From Dyella jiangningensis (lineage in GTDB: Bacteria; Pseudomonadota; Gammaproteobacteria; Xanthomonadales; Rhodanobacteraceae): 64,000 nt of DNA. The notes under the pieces are model-generated. The model searched no databases, was not told where the DNA came from, and worked only from the letters and a program-made list of their open reading frames with translations. This document shows positions 1 through 8,508 of the stretch, piece by piece. The translations under genes were made by a program, and so were the position numbers. Position 1 is the first letter of the stretch, and each line of letters begins with the position of its first letter. Location of the stretch: positions 2,902,772-2,966,771 of the forward strand of contig CP007444.1 in NCBI GenBank assembly GCA_000632805.1. Direction: 5' to 3'.

Positions 1-1
1 C

Positions 2-1384
2 GCCAGCCAAGGGGTGCGCATCCGTCTTTTCGACGCCCGCGATGCGCTTGGCGGTTGCTGCTCCACCACCCTGCTCAACGGTTATCGTTTCAACAATGGC
101 GCCCTCTTCGTCGCGGTGCCGCGGTTGCTGGATCACGCGTTCGCGCGCCTGGGCATCGACCGCGCGTCCGCACTGCCCATGCACCGCATAAGTACACCGC
201 AGGCTTCGGTGCTTCCCGACGGCACGCTCATCATTCTCGGGGACCGCGACCGCGTGCGCATCGAAGGCGCCCAGGGAGATGCGCGCACGGCGACGTTGCT
301 CGGCGAAATCGAGCGCAGCATCGAGAAATGGAACCCCGTGCTGCAGATCTTCACCGATGACCTGCTGACCAGGCCGCTTTCCTTGCCGCATGTGCTCGCC
401 AGAACGTGGCGCCACCTGGCCAAGTTGCGTGGCACGCTCGCCGATGAATTGCTCCGCAGCTTCAGCGATCCCCAGGCGCGCGCCGCGCTGGCTGCGGTCA
501 CGCTTTACACCGGCCTTCCGGCAGAGCGCACGCCGGTCTTCCAGATCGTGGGCCTGATCTCGATGCTGCAGGATGGCCTGCACCTGCCGATCCATGGCAT
601 GGGCGCCATCACCGACGTGCTGGAAGCGACGCTGCGCCGGCTCGGCGGCGAGATACGCACGGACGCCCCGGTCGCCCGCATACGCGTGGACGGCGGTCGC
701 GTGAGCGGGCTCGCACTGGCCAGCGGCGAGATCGTGGTTGCCGATGCGGTCGTGTCCACCGCCACCGGCATGGCCACCTTCACGCAGCTGATCGATCCGG
801 CTGTCGTGCCATCCGTGATGCGCCGAAAGACGCAGCGTGCACCGTTGTCGCAACGCACGCTCGGTATCCAGCTCGGACTGCGCAACCGACTGCAACCGCC
901 CGCGCACTCCGTCAATCACATCCCGCCGTGGGGCGAGCAGAAGAAATTTCTCTCGCCACAGCCCGGCGGGGTTCGCTGGTTCAACTACACCGTGCCTACG
1001 CAGAGCCTTCCCGAACTCGCGCCCCAGGGTGGCAGCGTGGTGGAAATGTTTGCCGCCGTCGATGAAAGCCTGCCGCTCGACGCATGGACGGACGCATTCA
1101 AGGCCGATGTCGCCGATGCCAGCATCGCCGCACTGGGAAGGCACGAGCCGCTGGATATCGCCACGACGCGACTGATCAGCCCGCGAGACTATGCCGAGCG
1201 CTGGCATCTGTACCAGGGTGCGATCTATGGCCTCTCGCCGGCAGCGCGCCCTGATCAACAGTTCCCGCACAAGACACCGATCGACGGTCTTTACCTCGCG
1301 GGACAGGCCACCTATCCCGGCTTCGGCGTCGCTACATCGATGTTCTCGGGCATCTTCGCAGCAGATGCCGTGTTGGCACGTTGA
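2..1384 (+). CDS. FAD-dependent oxidoreductase, phytoene desaturase (CrtI)-like, 5' end outside window
   Basis: The open frame enters from the left edge (A-S-Q-G-V-R...), so the N-terminus, including the FAD-binding GxGxxG turn, is missing; the first visible residues (VRIRLFDAR) look like the second Rossmann strand that follows it. A GTG at 14 exists but starting there would remove the nucleotide-binding turn, so I treat the gene as truncated by the window. The C-terminal stretch DGLYLAGQATYPGFGV is the second FAD-contact motif typical of phytoene desaturase-like amine oxidoreductases. Known relatives dehydrogenate, isomerise or oxidise carotenoid-like or other hydrophobic substrates; no carotenoid gene is visible beside it, so the substrate is unknown. 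Confidence 0.85.
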   Translation, partial: ASQGVRIRLFDARDALGGCCSTTLLNGYRFNNGALFVAVPRLLDHAFARLGIDRASALPMHRISTPQASVLPDGTLIILGDRDRVRIEGAQGDARTATLLGEIERSIEKWNPVLQIFTDDLLTRPLSLPHVLARTWRHLAKLRGTLADELLRSFSDPQARAALAAVTLYTGLPAERTPVFQIVGLISMLQDGLHLPIHGMGAITDVLEATLRRLGGEIRTDAPVARIRVDGGRVSGLALASGEIVVADAVVSTATGMATFTQLIDPAVVPSVMRRKTQRAPLSQRTLGIQLGLRNRLQPPAHSVNHIPPWGEQKKFLSPQPGGVRWFNYTVPTQSLPELAPQGGSVVEMFAAVDESLPLDAWTDAFKADVADASIAALGRHEPLDIATTRLISPRDYAERWHLYQGAIYGLSPAARPDQQFPHKTPIDGLYLAGQATYPGFGVATSMFSGIFAADAVLAR

Positions 1385-1485
1385 GGCAGGATAAAAGGCC
1401 TATCGCCTCGCGCCAGGGCAGCCACTAGAGTAGCCCCGCCTGGACAGCCCCGCGCCCGCGGGAGGCCAGCGCCCTGGAGACCGTC

Positions 1486-1950
1486 ATGCCCCGTACGCGT
1501 CATTCCGCCCTCGCCGCCATCCTCTGGGGCGGTTTCATCGCCGGCACCGTGGACATCGGTGCGGCCTCGCTGATCAGCGGTTACAGCCCCATCGTCATCC
1601 TGAAATACGTCGCCGGCGGCCTGCTCGGTCGTGGCTCATTGGCCGGTGGCATGGGCAACGCGGTGCTTGGCCTGGTACTGCAATGGATCATGTCCATCGT
1701 CATCGCCGCCGTCTTTGTCGTGCTTCTGCGCAAGCGGGTCACCAGACCCCACCTGTGGACGGTCTGGGGCATCGCCTACGGCGCGGTCGTCTTCGCAGTC
1801 ATGAACTACGTGGTCGTTCCTCTTTCTGCGCTGCATAGCGTGCCGCACTTCAGTGTCTTCAGCTTTGTTGCCAATCTGGCGGCGATGCTGTTGTTCGGTT
1901 GGATCGTCGGCTTCTTCGCGAAACTCCTGCTGCAGCCTGAGCCGGCCTGA
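1486..1950 (+). CDS. Small integral membrane protein
   Basis: A 154-residue, strongly hydrophobic protein with about four membrane segments (roughly residues 8-28, 60-84, 93-113 and 123-148) and short polar loops such as LRKRVTRPH. The ATG at 1486 is preceded by GGAGA about seven bases upstream, which supports this start. It follows the CrtI-like gene by about 100 bases on the same strand and precedes the GIY-YIG gene, but nothing shows co-function. I do not recognise a family with certainty; a YagU/DUF1440-like inner-membrane protein is possible. Confidence 0.75.
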   Translation: MPRTRHSALAAILWGGFIAGTVDIGAASLISGYSPIVILKYVAGGLLGRGSLAGGMGNAVLGLVLQWIMSIVIAAVFVVLLRKRVTRPHLWTVWGIAYGAVVFAVMNYVVVPLSALHSVPHFSVFSFVANLAAMLLFGWIVGFFAKLLLQPEPA

Positions 1951-2013
1951 CGCCGTTTGTCGCGACGAGGCGAACGCGGCACACTGCCGCCACTGAAAAG
2001 ATCGCCTCGCCGC

Positions 2014-2286
2014 ATGTCCTCGACTACAGCGCCCGCACGCACCTGGTGGCTTTACCTGCTCGAATGCCGGGACGGATCGTTCTACGCGGGCATCACCACC
2101 GACGTCGACGCACGCTACGCAGCGCACGCCTCGGGACGAGGCGCCCGCTATACGCGCTCACATCCGCCCTTGCGATTGATCGGTGCGCGTGCCTATGACA
2201 ACCGCGCAGCGGCGTCGCGAGCGGAATGGGAAATCAAGCAATTGCCGAAGCACCGGAAGCCTGGCTACCTGATCCAACAAGCATGA
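2014..2286 (+). CDS. GIY-YIG domain protein (UPF0213/YhbQ-like)
   Basis: Ninety residues comprising a single GIY-YIG fold. WWLYLLECRDGSFYAGITTD (residues 11-30) carries the two signature strands, here degenerate as LYLLEC and FYAGIT, followed by the helix with DARYAAH and the conserved RGARYTR and E-W-E-I-K-Q-L-PK segments. Stand-alone proteins of this size (UPF0213) are small nucleases or nuclease-like proteins with poorly defined roles in bacteria. The ATG at 2014 is preferred over an upstream TTG at 1957 because homology starts only a few residues after it. It faces the M28 peptidase gene and a strong stem-loop lies between the two. Confidence 0.85.
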   Translation: MSSTTAPARTWWLYLLECRDGSFYAGITTDVDARYAAHASGRGARYTRSHPPLRLIGARAYDNRAAASRAEWEIKQLPKHRKPGYLIQQA

Positions 2287-2304
2287 GCTTGCGAATTGCC
2301 CACG

Positions 2305-2338
2305 CATTCCCGCCCCGGCGATTGCCGGGGCGGGAATG
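2305..2338. terminator. Perfect 15-bp inverted repeat between convergent genes
   Basis: The arms at 2305-2319 (CATTCCCGCCCCGGC) and 2324-2338 are perfect reverse complements with a four-base loop (GATT). It sits between the stops of the GIY-YIG and M28 peptidase genes, so it probably acts as a bidirectional transcription stop. It has no T-run and its CATTCCCG edge resembles repetitive extragenic palindromes of related genera, so a REP-type element is equally possible. Confidence 0.65.
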
Positions 2339-2352
2339 ACGATGAGGTGCAA

Positions 2353-4659
2353 TCAGGACGCCTTCTTCAACCGTGCGGTCAACTTGTCGAGTTGCTCGCG
2401 ATAGCCATCCAGCGTTTTCGCGGTGACGGCGGCGTAGCGGTTCGCTTCGTCCCAGCGTCGGGACTCCAGTGCCTCGCGTACGCCCGGCACGGTTTTCACT
2501 TCGTAGCCGGTGAGCATGCCGGGAGCGTAAACCATGTGCTGGAACCACGGGCGGCCCGGCAGGCCTGCGCGATCGGACAGCGACTGCTCCATGCGACCGA
2601 TCAGTGCGTTTACTTCCTGCTGTTGCGACGCGGGAAGCTTGAAACCCGCGGAGGCGCGTTCCTGATAGGCCGCTTCATAGGCTTGCGTACTCGCCTTGAG
2701 CTTCTTCACCGCCTCATCCAGCGGCGCGAGCTTGATGTCCGGCACGTCGGAATCGCGCGCCGGCGGTGCCACCGGTCGCGTCGGGTCGGACACCAGCGTG
2801 AACGCCTTGCCGTCCAGCAGCTTGTGCTGTTGCTCGGTGTCCTTGCGCGTGTTGTCCACCAGCTTGTGCAGCTGGCCCATGTAGCGGTCCATCGTGTCGC
2901 TGAAATCGTTGAAGCGCAGCGGCAACACGCTGGCATCGGCCATGCGCAGCACGACGTGGCCGGCTACCTTGGACAACGCCACGCCGTACTCGAACGATGG
3001 ATCGCCGAAGCGCGCATAGTGTTCGAACGTGTCGTACTGCGAGTGGTAGATGCCGCCGTTGTCGTCTTCGCCACCGAAGCCCAGGTCAAGCGAGGCAATG
3101 CCGAGATGTTCGAGGAACGCGCTGTAATCGGAGCCTGATCCCAGCGCCTCGATCGGCACGTCGCCGCCTTCGGCGGCCAGCTTGGCGCGCTCCTTCACCT
3201 CAGGCTTGGCGTCCTTCTCGCTGGCATCCACCAGCACGCGCGCACGCAGACGTTCGAGCACGCTGACCTTCGTCTCGGGGTCGGTCACCCCCTGGGCCAC
3301 CTGGTTAACCAAGTGCTGCAGCGAATGGCTGCCGCCCGCGCCGAGGAAGCCGCGGCCGTTGGTGTCGGAGTTGAGGTAGAGCACGGCCTTCTGCTTGAGT
3401 TCGTCGGCATGCGTCTCCGCCCACTCGGTGGAACCGAGCAGGCCGGGTTCTTCGCCGTCCCAACTCGCGTAGACCAGCGTGCGTTGCGGCCGCCAGCCCT
3501 GCCTGTAGAGCGTGCCGATGGCTTTGGCCTCGGCGAGCATCGCCACGTTGCCGGCCAGCGGATCCCATGCGCCGAACACCCAGCCATCGTGGTGGTTGCC
3601 GCGCACGATCCACTGGTCCGGCTCGCTCGAACCCTTGAGCACGGCGATCACGTCGTACACCGGTTTCTGGCCCCAGTCGGACTGCACGGTCAGGTGTGCC
3701 GGCGCGGTGCTTGGTCCCATGTGATACGTGAGCGCGAGCGAACCGCGCCAGTTCGATGGCGCGATCGGACCGCTGAGCGATTTCAGCAGCGGCGTGGCGT
3801 CCGCATAGGAGATCGGCAGTACCGGGATCTTCAGGATGGTCTTGGCGTCTTTCAGTGCAAGCCGCTTGGCGTTCGGCGTGGAACCGATGCCCGGAGTCAG
3901 CGGATCGCCAGGGTATTGCTGCATGTCGGCCACGGAGCCGCGCTGCACGCCATCCTCCGGCCGCCAGCCGCCATCGGGGTAGGTATCGCCGTGCGCGTAA
4001 CCGTCGTCGTGCGGGTCGGAATAGATCAGGCAGCCGACCGCGCCGTGCTCTTGCGCAAGCTTGGGCTTGAGGCCGCGCCAGCCGCCACCGTAGCGCGTAA
4101 TGACGATCTTGCCGCGCACATCGATGCCGCGACGCGCGAGTTCCTTGTAGTCGTCGGGCATGCCGTAGTTGACGTAGACCAGCGGCGCGGTCACGTCGCC
4201 ATCGCCACCGTACACGTTGTATGGCGGCAGTACGTTCTCGCGGATGGCGGAACTGGCATCGCCGGCTACCGCGGGCTCACTGAGCTTGGCGGTGAACGGT
4301 TTCGCGCCCTTGAGTTCCAGTGCCACCTTCTTCGGCGTGGGATAGAGCACGTTGAAGGTTTCGATGCGCGCGTCCCAGCCCCATTCCTTGAACTTCGCCA
4401 GCATGAACTCGGCATTGGCCTTGTCGTGCGGCGAGCCCACCTGGTTGGGCTGCGACGCCATCTGCTTGAGCCATTCCCGCTGGTCGGCCGGGTCGAGCAA
4501 GGCATCGAAGCGCTGCTCGAGATTTTGCTGCGCCGCTGCGCCATCCGGGGAAAACCCCAGCATGCTCTTGTTGTGGCCTGGCTCGTCCGCGCCCATGGCA
4601 TTGCCCACCAGAGCCAACAGGCAGGCCGCCAGCAGCGGTCGGATCGTCAATCGGGTCAT
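2353..4659 (-). CDS. Exported M28 family zinc peptidase (glutamate carboxypeptidase II-like)
   Basis: A 768-residue peptidase with the three-part architecture of the GCPII/transferrin-receptor group: signal peptide (residues 1-23, ending AMGA), protease-associated domain (about 110-290), M28 catalytic domain (about 330-580) and C-terminal helical dimerisation domain (about 600-760). The two-zinc site is intact: H357 in GNHHD, D366 in GAWDP, E403-E404 in SWDGEEPG, D432 in LNSD and the histidine of YHSQYDTFEHY. The ATG at 4659 has GGGGAGAG upstream and gives a clean signal peptide; a longer frame from 4683 is less likely. It should remove C-terminal amino acids or cleave small peptides in the periplasm or outside the cell. 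Confidence 0.95.
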   Translation of the reverse strand: MTRLTIRPLLAACLLALVGNAMGADEPGHNKSMLGFSPDGAAAQQNLEQRFDALLDPADQREWLKQMASQPNQVGSPHDKANAEFMLAKFKEWGWDARIETFNVLYPTPKKVALELKGAKPFTAKLSEPAVAGDASSAIRENVLPPYNVYGGDGDVTAPLVYVNYGMPDDYKELARRGIDVRGKIVITRYGGGWRGLKPKLAQEHGAVGCLIYSDPHDDGYAHGDTYPDGGWRPEDGVQRGSVADMQQYPGDPLTPGIGSTPNAKRLALKDAKTILKIPVLPISYADATPLLKSLSGPIAPSNWRGSLALTYHMGPSTAPAHLTVQSDWGQKPVYDVIAVLKGSSEPDQWIVRGNHHDGWVFGAWDPLAGNVAMLAEAKAIGTLYRQGWRPQRTLVYASWDGEEPGLLGSTEWAETHADELKQKAVLYLNSDTNGRGFLGAGGSHSLQHLVNQVAQGVTDPETKVSVLERLRARVLVDASEKDAKPEVKERAKLAAEGGDVPIEALGSGSDYSAFLEHLGIASLDLGFGGEDDNGGIYHSQYDTFEHYARFGDPSFEYGVALSKVAGHVVLRMADASVLPLRFNDFSDTMDRYMGQLHKLVDNTRKDTEQQHKLLDGKAFTLVSDPTRPVAPPARDSDVPDIKLAPLDEAVKKLKASTQAYEAAYQERASAGFKLPASQQQEVNALIGRMEQSLSDRAGLPGRPWFQHMVYAPGMLTGYEVKTVPGVREALESRRWDEANRYAAVTAKTLDGYREQLDKLTARLKKAS

Positions 4660-4878
4660 GCTTTTCTCTCCCCAGATGGTCATGCCAAGCCGTGACGCCC
4701 GTCTCCGTGGACGGGAGCCCAGTCGATGTCGTGCCCCGCAGGGCGACGCGGCATCGTATGAAGACTGCCACGTCAGTTATAGCAAGCGCGGTGAGGCGAC
4801 CGCCTAGGACAGAGGTCACGGTTTGCCCTCGTGGACATCCAGACGTCGAGGCGTCCGGGCTGGCCAACCGGCCTTGGC

Positions 4879-5322
4879 TTACTCAGGGATGGTACGGCGC
4901 GCCGCCTTCCACCCGGCCAGGCGGTCCTGGATATAGCGGTCGTATTCCGCTTCGGTGTGCATGGCGGGCATGGCATGGGCCGTCCCGCCCTGCGCATCGG
5001 GCACTGGCAGTGCCGCGACCAGTTCCGCATACACCTGCTGCAGATGGGAAGGACGGCCCGCCGCGGGATTGGCGCCCCTGGCAGTAGGCGGCGACACCCC
5101 GGCCAGGGGATCATCGGTGCGAGGCGTACGCAAGCTCAGCGCCGCACTGACATCCGGCGCCGCCGCGTCGCGTGCCGTAAGGCTGGGAACGCCCCAGCGC
5201 AATTGCACCGTGCGCAGGGGGTTCGACTCCCTGCCCGACAGTCCTTCGAAAGGCTGTCCGGTCGGCGAGACCTGGCCTCTGCGCCGTGATGATGGCCCCT
5301 GTTTGCCCGGCGATTGCAGCAT
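4879..5322 (-). CDS. Hypothetical protein with proline-rich N-terminal region
   Basis: Predicted 147-residue protein. The first hundred residues are low in predicted structure (many P, S, R, G); the last fifty (LQQVYAELVAALPVPDAQ to EAEYDRYIQDRLAGWKAARR) look like folded helical sequence and are the best reason to believe the gene. I recognise no family. The start is uncertain; the chosen ATG at 5322 gives MLQSPGKQ. The upstream neighbour on the opposite strand begins with the same nucleotides. A purely chance frame in GC-rich DNA is possible. Confidence 0.45.
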   Translation of the reverse strand: MLQSPGKQGPSSRRRGQVSPTGQPFEGLSGRESNPLRTVQLRWGVPSLTARDAAAPDVSAALSLRTPRTDDPLAGVSPPTARGANPAAGRPSHLQQVYAELVAALPVPDAQGGTAHAMPAMHTEAEYDRYIQDRLAGWKAARRTIPE

Positions 5323-5470
5323 GCGTGCATGTCCATGGCGTGACCCGCAGCTGACCTGCGGCCGCCGTTCAGGCGAGCGCAAGCGCCGACTGAAGTTTCC
5401 GCAGGGTGCGCCGATACAGGGGACATGCCTCGATCAAGGGCGCACAGGGCGTCCATCTCGCGGGAACGAC

Positions 5471-6091
5471 ATGCTGCAATCGTCACCGAACATCGCTTAC
5501 CTCAAGGCCGCCTGGGCCGCGTTCTCCGGCATCAGCGGCATCAATGCCGGCCAGAGCTATGAAGCGGCCGGGCTGAGCTTTGCGCGCATCAATCATTCGA
5601 CGCTGGTGCTCAAGAATCGCGTGCAGGTTTCCACCATGCCGCTGCATTACACGCGACACGAACTGCGCACGGGCTTTCTCGGGCGCATCGAAAACGAAGT
5701 GCGCAAGGCCATCACCGAGATGGAAGGCGTACTGTTGCGCGAGCTGTGCATTCCCTATGGCCACGAGCTGGTGGTCGAGCGCGAGGAAGGCCTGCGCCAG
5801 CTTCGCCGCCGCGGCCATCGTTCGCTGAGCATCCTGGTGCGCCCGTGCGGGCACGAAGCACTGGAGACGCATGCGCAGATCGAAATGCGCGTGTTCCTCG
5901 ACTCACCCCGGGCCTGCCTGTTCGCCAGCCTTTCCGATGCGGGCGGCATGAAGCAGGTCGACGTGCTCGCGGAGGCGTCCAAGCGAGCTCGTGTGCCGCG
6001 CGCCGGCAGCTATGCCGAACTCGCGCAGCTCATGGCCGACACCCTCAACACGGCGGTCGCGCCCTACCTGACCGAGCGTCTCGCCGCCTGA
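5471..6091 (+). CDS. Conserved-looking hypothetical protein, 206 aa
   Basis: The frame is open from 4955 but the believable start is the ATG at 5471 (MLQSSPNIAYLKAAW), because upstream residues are arginine/proline-rich shadow sequence. The protein has no signal peptide or membrane segment; it alternates strands and helices (for example RTGFLGRIENEVRKAITEMEGVLLREL written over residues 67-93, and a regular C-terminal helix SYAELAQLMADTLNTAV). I do not recognise the family. It stands alone between a divergent hypothetical gene and the DUF899 gene. Confidence 0.7.
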   Translation: MLQSSPNIAYLKAAWAAFSGISGINAGQSYEAAGLSFARINHSTLVLKNRVQVSTMPLHYTRHELRTGFLGRIENEVRKAITEMEGVLLRELCIPYGHELVVEREEGLRQLRRRGHRSLSILVRPCGHEALETHAQIEMRVFLDSPRACLFASLSDAGGMKQVDVLAEASKRARVPRAGSYAELAQLMADTLNTAVAPYLTERLAA

Positions 6092-6277
6092 CGCGACGCC
6101 TTGCCGCGCAGCCCCATGCGGTCTGCCGGCAAACCAGCCGCTCGCTGGCAATCAGGGGCCATGTCGAATTCGAGCCACCTCGTTCGTCTCCCTAGGGAGA
6201 CGCCTTCCACCGGCCATGCGCCGGCGGAATCGGCGTCGCGCACCCGCCCTCCCTACGCTGCTGCCGAGGTCATCACC

Positions 6278-6991
6278 ATGAACGATGTTGCTACGCTCGT
6301 CCCCGCCGCCGATCTCGTGCGACGCAATGGCATGCGCTTTCCGCGTGAAAGCGACGAGTACCGCCGCGCGCGCGATGCCTTGCTTGCGGATGAAATTGAA
6401 CTTCGGCGGCAGATCGAGCGCGTGGCCGAGCAGCGCCGCGCCTTGCCCCCTGGCCCGGAGGTAAAAGGCGATTATCGCTTCATGGGCGAAGAAGGGCCGG
6501 TCGACTTCGCCGGCCTGTTCGGCGACAAGCAGACCCTGGTGACCTACAACTACATGTTCGGTCCGCAGCGCGAGCGCCCTTGCCCGATGTGCACGTCGTT
6601 GCTCAGCGCATGGGACGGCGAAGCGCGCGATATCGGCCAGCGCGTTTCGCTCGTGGTTATCGCTCGCTCGCCGATCGAGCGACTCGTGGCCTTCAAGAAG
6701 CAGCGTGGTTGGCAGGCCCTGCGGCTGTACTCCGACCTCAACGGCAACTTCAGTCGCGACTACAACGCCATCGGCGAGAACGACGGCGACGAACCCGCTT
6801 TCAACGTATTCACCCGCCGCGACGGGGTGATCCGCCTGTTCTGGGCCGGCGAAATGGGCTTTGCCACCGCTGACCCGGGCCAGGATCCGCGAGGCGCTCC
6901 CGACCTGATGCCCATATGGACGGTGCTCGACTGCACGCCCGAGGGGCGTGGCACGGACTGGTACCCCAAACTGGATTATCCGAACGGCTGA
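6278..6991 (+). CDS. DUF899 family thioredoxin-fold protein
   Basis: A 237-residue protein of the DUF899 family, predicted to adopt a thioredoxin-like fold. The family features seen are the N-terminal helix with E-I-E-L-R-R-Q-I-E-R-V, the GDYRFMGEEGPVDFAGLFG segment, the YNYMFGPQRERPCPMCTS region with a CPMC cysteine pair (about residues 101-104), and the C-terminal MPIWTVLDCTPEGRG. No enzymatic activity is established for the family. The ATG at 6278 follows GAGG about eight bases upstream; an in-frame ATG at 6101 adds only low-complexity residues. The next gene on the same strand is a TetR regulator, but a promoter-like site separates them. Confidence 0.85.
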   Translation: MNDVATLVPAADLVRRNGMRFPRESDEYRRARDALLADEIELRRQIERVAEQRRALPPGPEVKGDYRFMGEEGPVDFAGLFGDKQTLVTYNYMFGPQRERPCPMCTSLLSAWDGEARDIGQRVSLVVIARSPIERLVAFKKQRGWQALRLYSDLNGNFSRDYNAIGENDGDEPAFNVFTRRDGVIRLFWAGEMGFATADPGQDPRGAPDLMPIWTVLDCTPEGRGTDWYPKLDYPNG

Positions 6992-7033
6992 CCGGCGACG
7001 CATTCCATGCCCTGGCTGTCGCCTGGCATTATT

Positions 7034-7048
7034 TGACCAATCGTTCCA
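7034..7048. promoter_or_regulatory. Operator-like site upstream of TetR gene
   Basis: TGACCAATCGTTCCA lies 20 bases before the TetR start and matches 11 of 15 positions of TGACCATTTAGTCCA, read on the other strand at 7683-7697 in front of the SDR gene. It overlaps a TTGACC (7033-7038) that could serve as a -35 element. Inference: the regulator binds both sites and controls itself and the SDR gene. Confidence 0.5.
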
Positions 7049-7067
7049 TAACTGGCAGGATGCGCCC

Positions 7068-7655
7068 ATGGCACGACCACGCGCATTCGACCGGGACCAG
7101 GTCCTGGACATCGCCATCGAGGTCTTTCGGCAGAAGGGCTTCGATGGCACCAGTACGGACGACCTCATCAGCGCGATGCAGATCGGCCGGCAAAGCCTCT
7201 ATGCGACGTTCGGCGACAAGCGCTCGCTTTATCTTGAAGCACTGCGTCGTTACAACACCAACAGCATCGTGGACCTGCTGGATGCTCGCCGCGAAGCCAC
7301 GTCGCCGCGCCAGACCATCGAAGCCGTGCTGTTCGCATTCGCCGAGCAGGCGGGCGAGCCGTCGGCCAATGCCTGCCTCGGCGTGAACTCCATCTGCGAA
7401 TTCGGCACGTCGGATGACGACGTGGTGCGGATCAATCATGAAAGCGGCCAGACCCTGCAGCGCTTCCTCGAGCGAAACCTGCGTGACGCCCAATCGCAGG
7501 GCGAAGTGGATAAGGCGCTCGACCCCAAACGTGCAGCGCAATTCATCGCAGTCACCCTGATGGGCATGAAGGTAAGCGCCCGTGCCGGTGCCGATGTGGC
7601 CGCGTTGCGGAACATCGCGCGAATGGCCCTGCGAAGTCTCGATCGCCCGTCGTGA
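7068..7655 (+). CDS. TetR/AcrR family transcriptional repressor
   Basis: A 195-residue TetR regulator. The N-terminal helix-turn-helix (residues 7-50) shows the family pattern FDGTSTDDLISAMQIGRQSL followed by YATFGDKRSLYLEAL; the rest is the helical ligand-binding and dimerisation part. The ATG at 7068 is preceded by AGGA. It lies 50 bases upstream of an SDR gene on the same strand, and the two genes have matching operator-like sequences (7034-7048 and 7683-7697), the usual arrangement for a repressor that senses the substrate of the adjacent dehydrogenase. The ligand is unknown. Confidence 0.93.
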   Translation: MARPRAFDRDQVLDIAIEVFRQKGFDGTSTDDLISAMQIGRQSLYATFGDKRSLYLEALRRYNTNSIVDLLDARREATSPRQTIEAVLFAFAEQAGEPSANACLGVNSICEFGTSDDDVVRINHESGQTLQRFLERNLRDAQSQGEVDKALDPKRAAQFIAVTLMGMKVSARAGADVAALRNIARMALRSLDRPS

Positions 7656-7682
7656 AGGCTGGTTTTTTTATTTCCCTAATTT

Positions 7683-7697
7683 TGGACTAAATGGTCA
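7683..7697. promoter_or_regulatory. Operator-like site and probable promoter of the SDR gene
   Basis: TGGACTAAATGGTCA is the reverse-strand partner of the site at 7034-7048. It lies in an AT-rich stretch (7661-7705) between the TetR and SDR genes and covers TAAATG (7688-7693), the best -10 candidate. An ATG at 7691 falls inside this site and is therefore unlikely to be the SDR start. Confidence 0.5.
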
Positions 7698-7705
7698 ATT
7701 ACGTT

Positions 7706-8455
7706 ATGAAACGATTCCAGCAGAAAGTCGTCGTCATCACCGGTGGCAGCTCCGGCATAGGCCTGGCTTCGGCGAAGCTGTTTGCCGAAGAAGGCGCCCA
7801 CGTCTACATCACGGGCCGGCGCCAGGCTGAACTCGATGCGGCCGCCGAGGCCATCGGCCCCAACGTCACCGCCGTGCAAGCCGATGCCTCGCGCGTCGCG
7901 GACCTGCAGCGCCTCTACCAGCAGATTCGCGCGCAACATGGCCGGGTAGACGTGGTGTTCGCCAACGCCGGCATGGTCGTGGGCGGGGCCATCGGCGAGC
8001 TGACCGAGGAGCACTACGACAAGCAATTCGACGTGAACGTCAAAGGCGTGCTCTTCACCGTGCAGGAGGCCCTGCCGCTGATGGGTGCCGGAAGCACGGT
8101 GGTGCTCAATGCCTCCATCGCCGCGTCGGTCGGTTATCCCGACAGCAGTCTCTACAGCGCCTCGAAAGCGGCCGTGCGCGCATTCGCCCGCTCCTGGACG
8201 GCCGACTTGAAGGACCGCGGCATTCGCGTCAATGCAATCAGCCCCGGCCCCACGGAGACCCAAGTGTTCGAAGCCAGCGGCTACACCGCCGAGCAGACCG
8301 AGGCGACCAAGCACCACCTGGCCGCATCGATACCGCTCGGCCGCATGGCGCGCGCCGACGAAATCGCCCGTGTCGTGCTGTTCCTCGCCTCGCGGGACAG
8401 CAGTTTCATGGCCGGCAGCGAAGTGGTGGTGGATGGCGGCCTCACGCAGGTCTGA
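7706..8455 (+). CDS. Short-chain dehydrogenase/reductase (classical SDR)
   Basis: A 249-residue classical SDR. The NAD(P)-binding turn TGGSSGIG is at residues 12-19, the structural motif NAG at 87-89, the active-site asparagine at N111, and the catalytic serine, tyrosine and lysine at S137, Y150 and K154 (YSASK). R38-R39 after strand two suggests NADPH. The C-terminus SEVVVDGGLTQV is typical. I chose the ATG at 7706 (MKRFQQK) because the in-frame ATG at 7691 lies inside the operator-like site; no ribosome-binding site is visible, so the mRNA may have almost no leader. Substrate unknown. Confidence 0.92.
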   Translation: MKRFQQKVVVITGGSSGIGLASAKLFAEEGAHVYITGRRQAELDAAAEAIGPNVTAVQADASRVADLQRLYQQIRAQHGRVDVVFANAGMVVGGAIGELTEEHYDKQFDVNVKGVLFTVQEALPLMGAGSTVVLNASIAASVGYPDSSLYSASKAAVRAFARSWTADLKDRGIRVNAISPGPTETQVFEASGYTAEQTEATKHHLAASIPLGRMARADEIARVVLFLASRDSSFMAGSEVVVDGGLTQV

Positions 8456-8478
8456 CACCTGCCCCATGACCGCCAGCG

Positions 8479-8501
8479 GCGGGCCGTACACCACGGCCCG
8501 C
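8479..8501. terminator. Stem-loop between convergent genes
   Basis: GCGGGCCGT (8479-8487) and ACGGCCCGC (8493-8501) form a perfect 9-bp stem with a five-base loop between the stops of the SDR and VOC genes. There is no T-run, so termination efficiency is uncertain. Confidence 0.5.
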
Positions 8502-8508
8502 GACCGCT

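Noticed and set aside
5200..5245. GGGTTCGACTCCC, resembling the T-arm of a tRNA
   Set aside because: The stem does not close properly beyond four pairs, and no matching acceptor, D-arm or anticodon arm is found within 75 bases on that strand.
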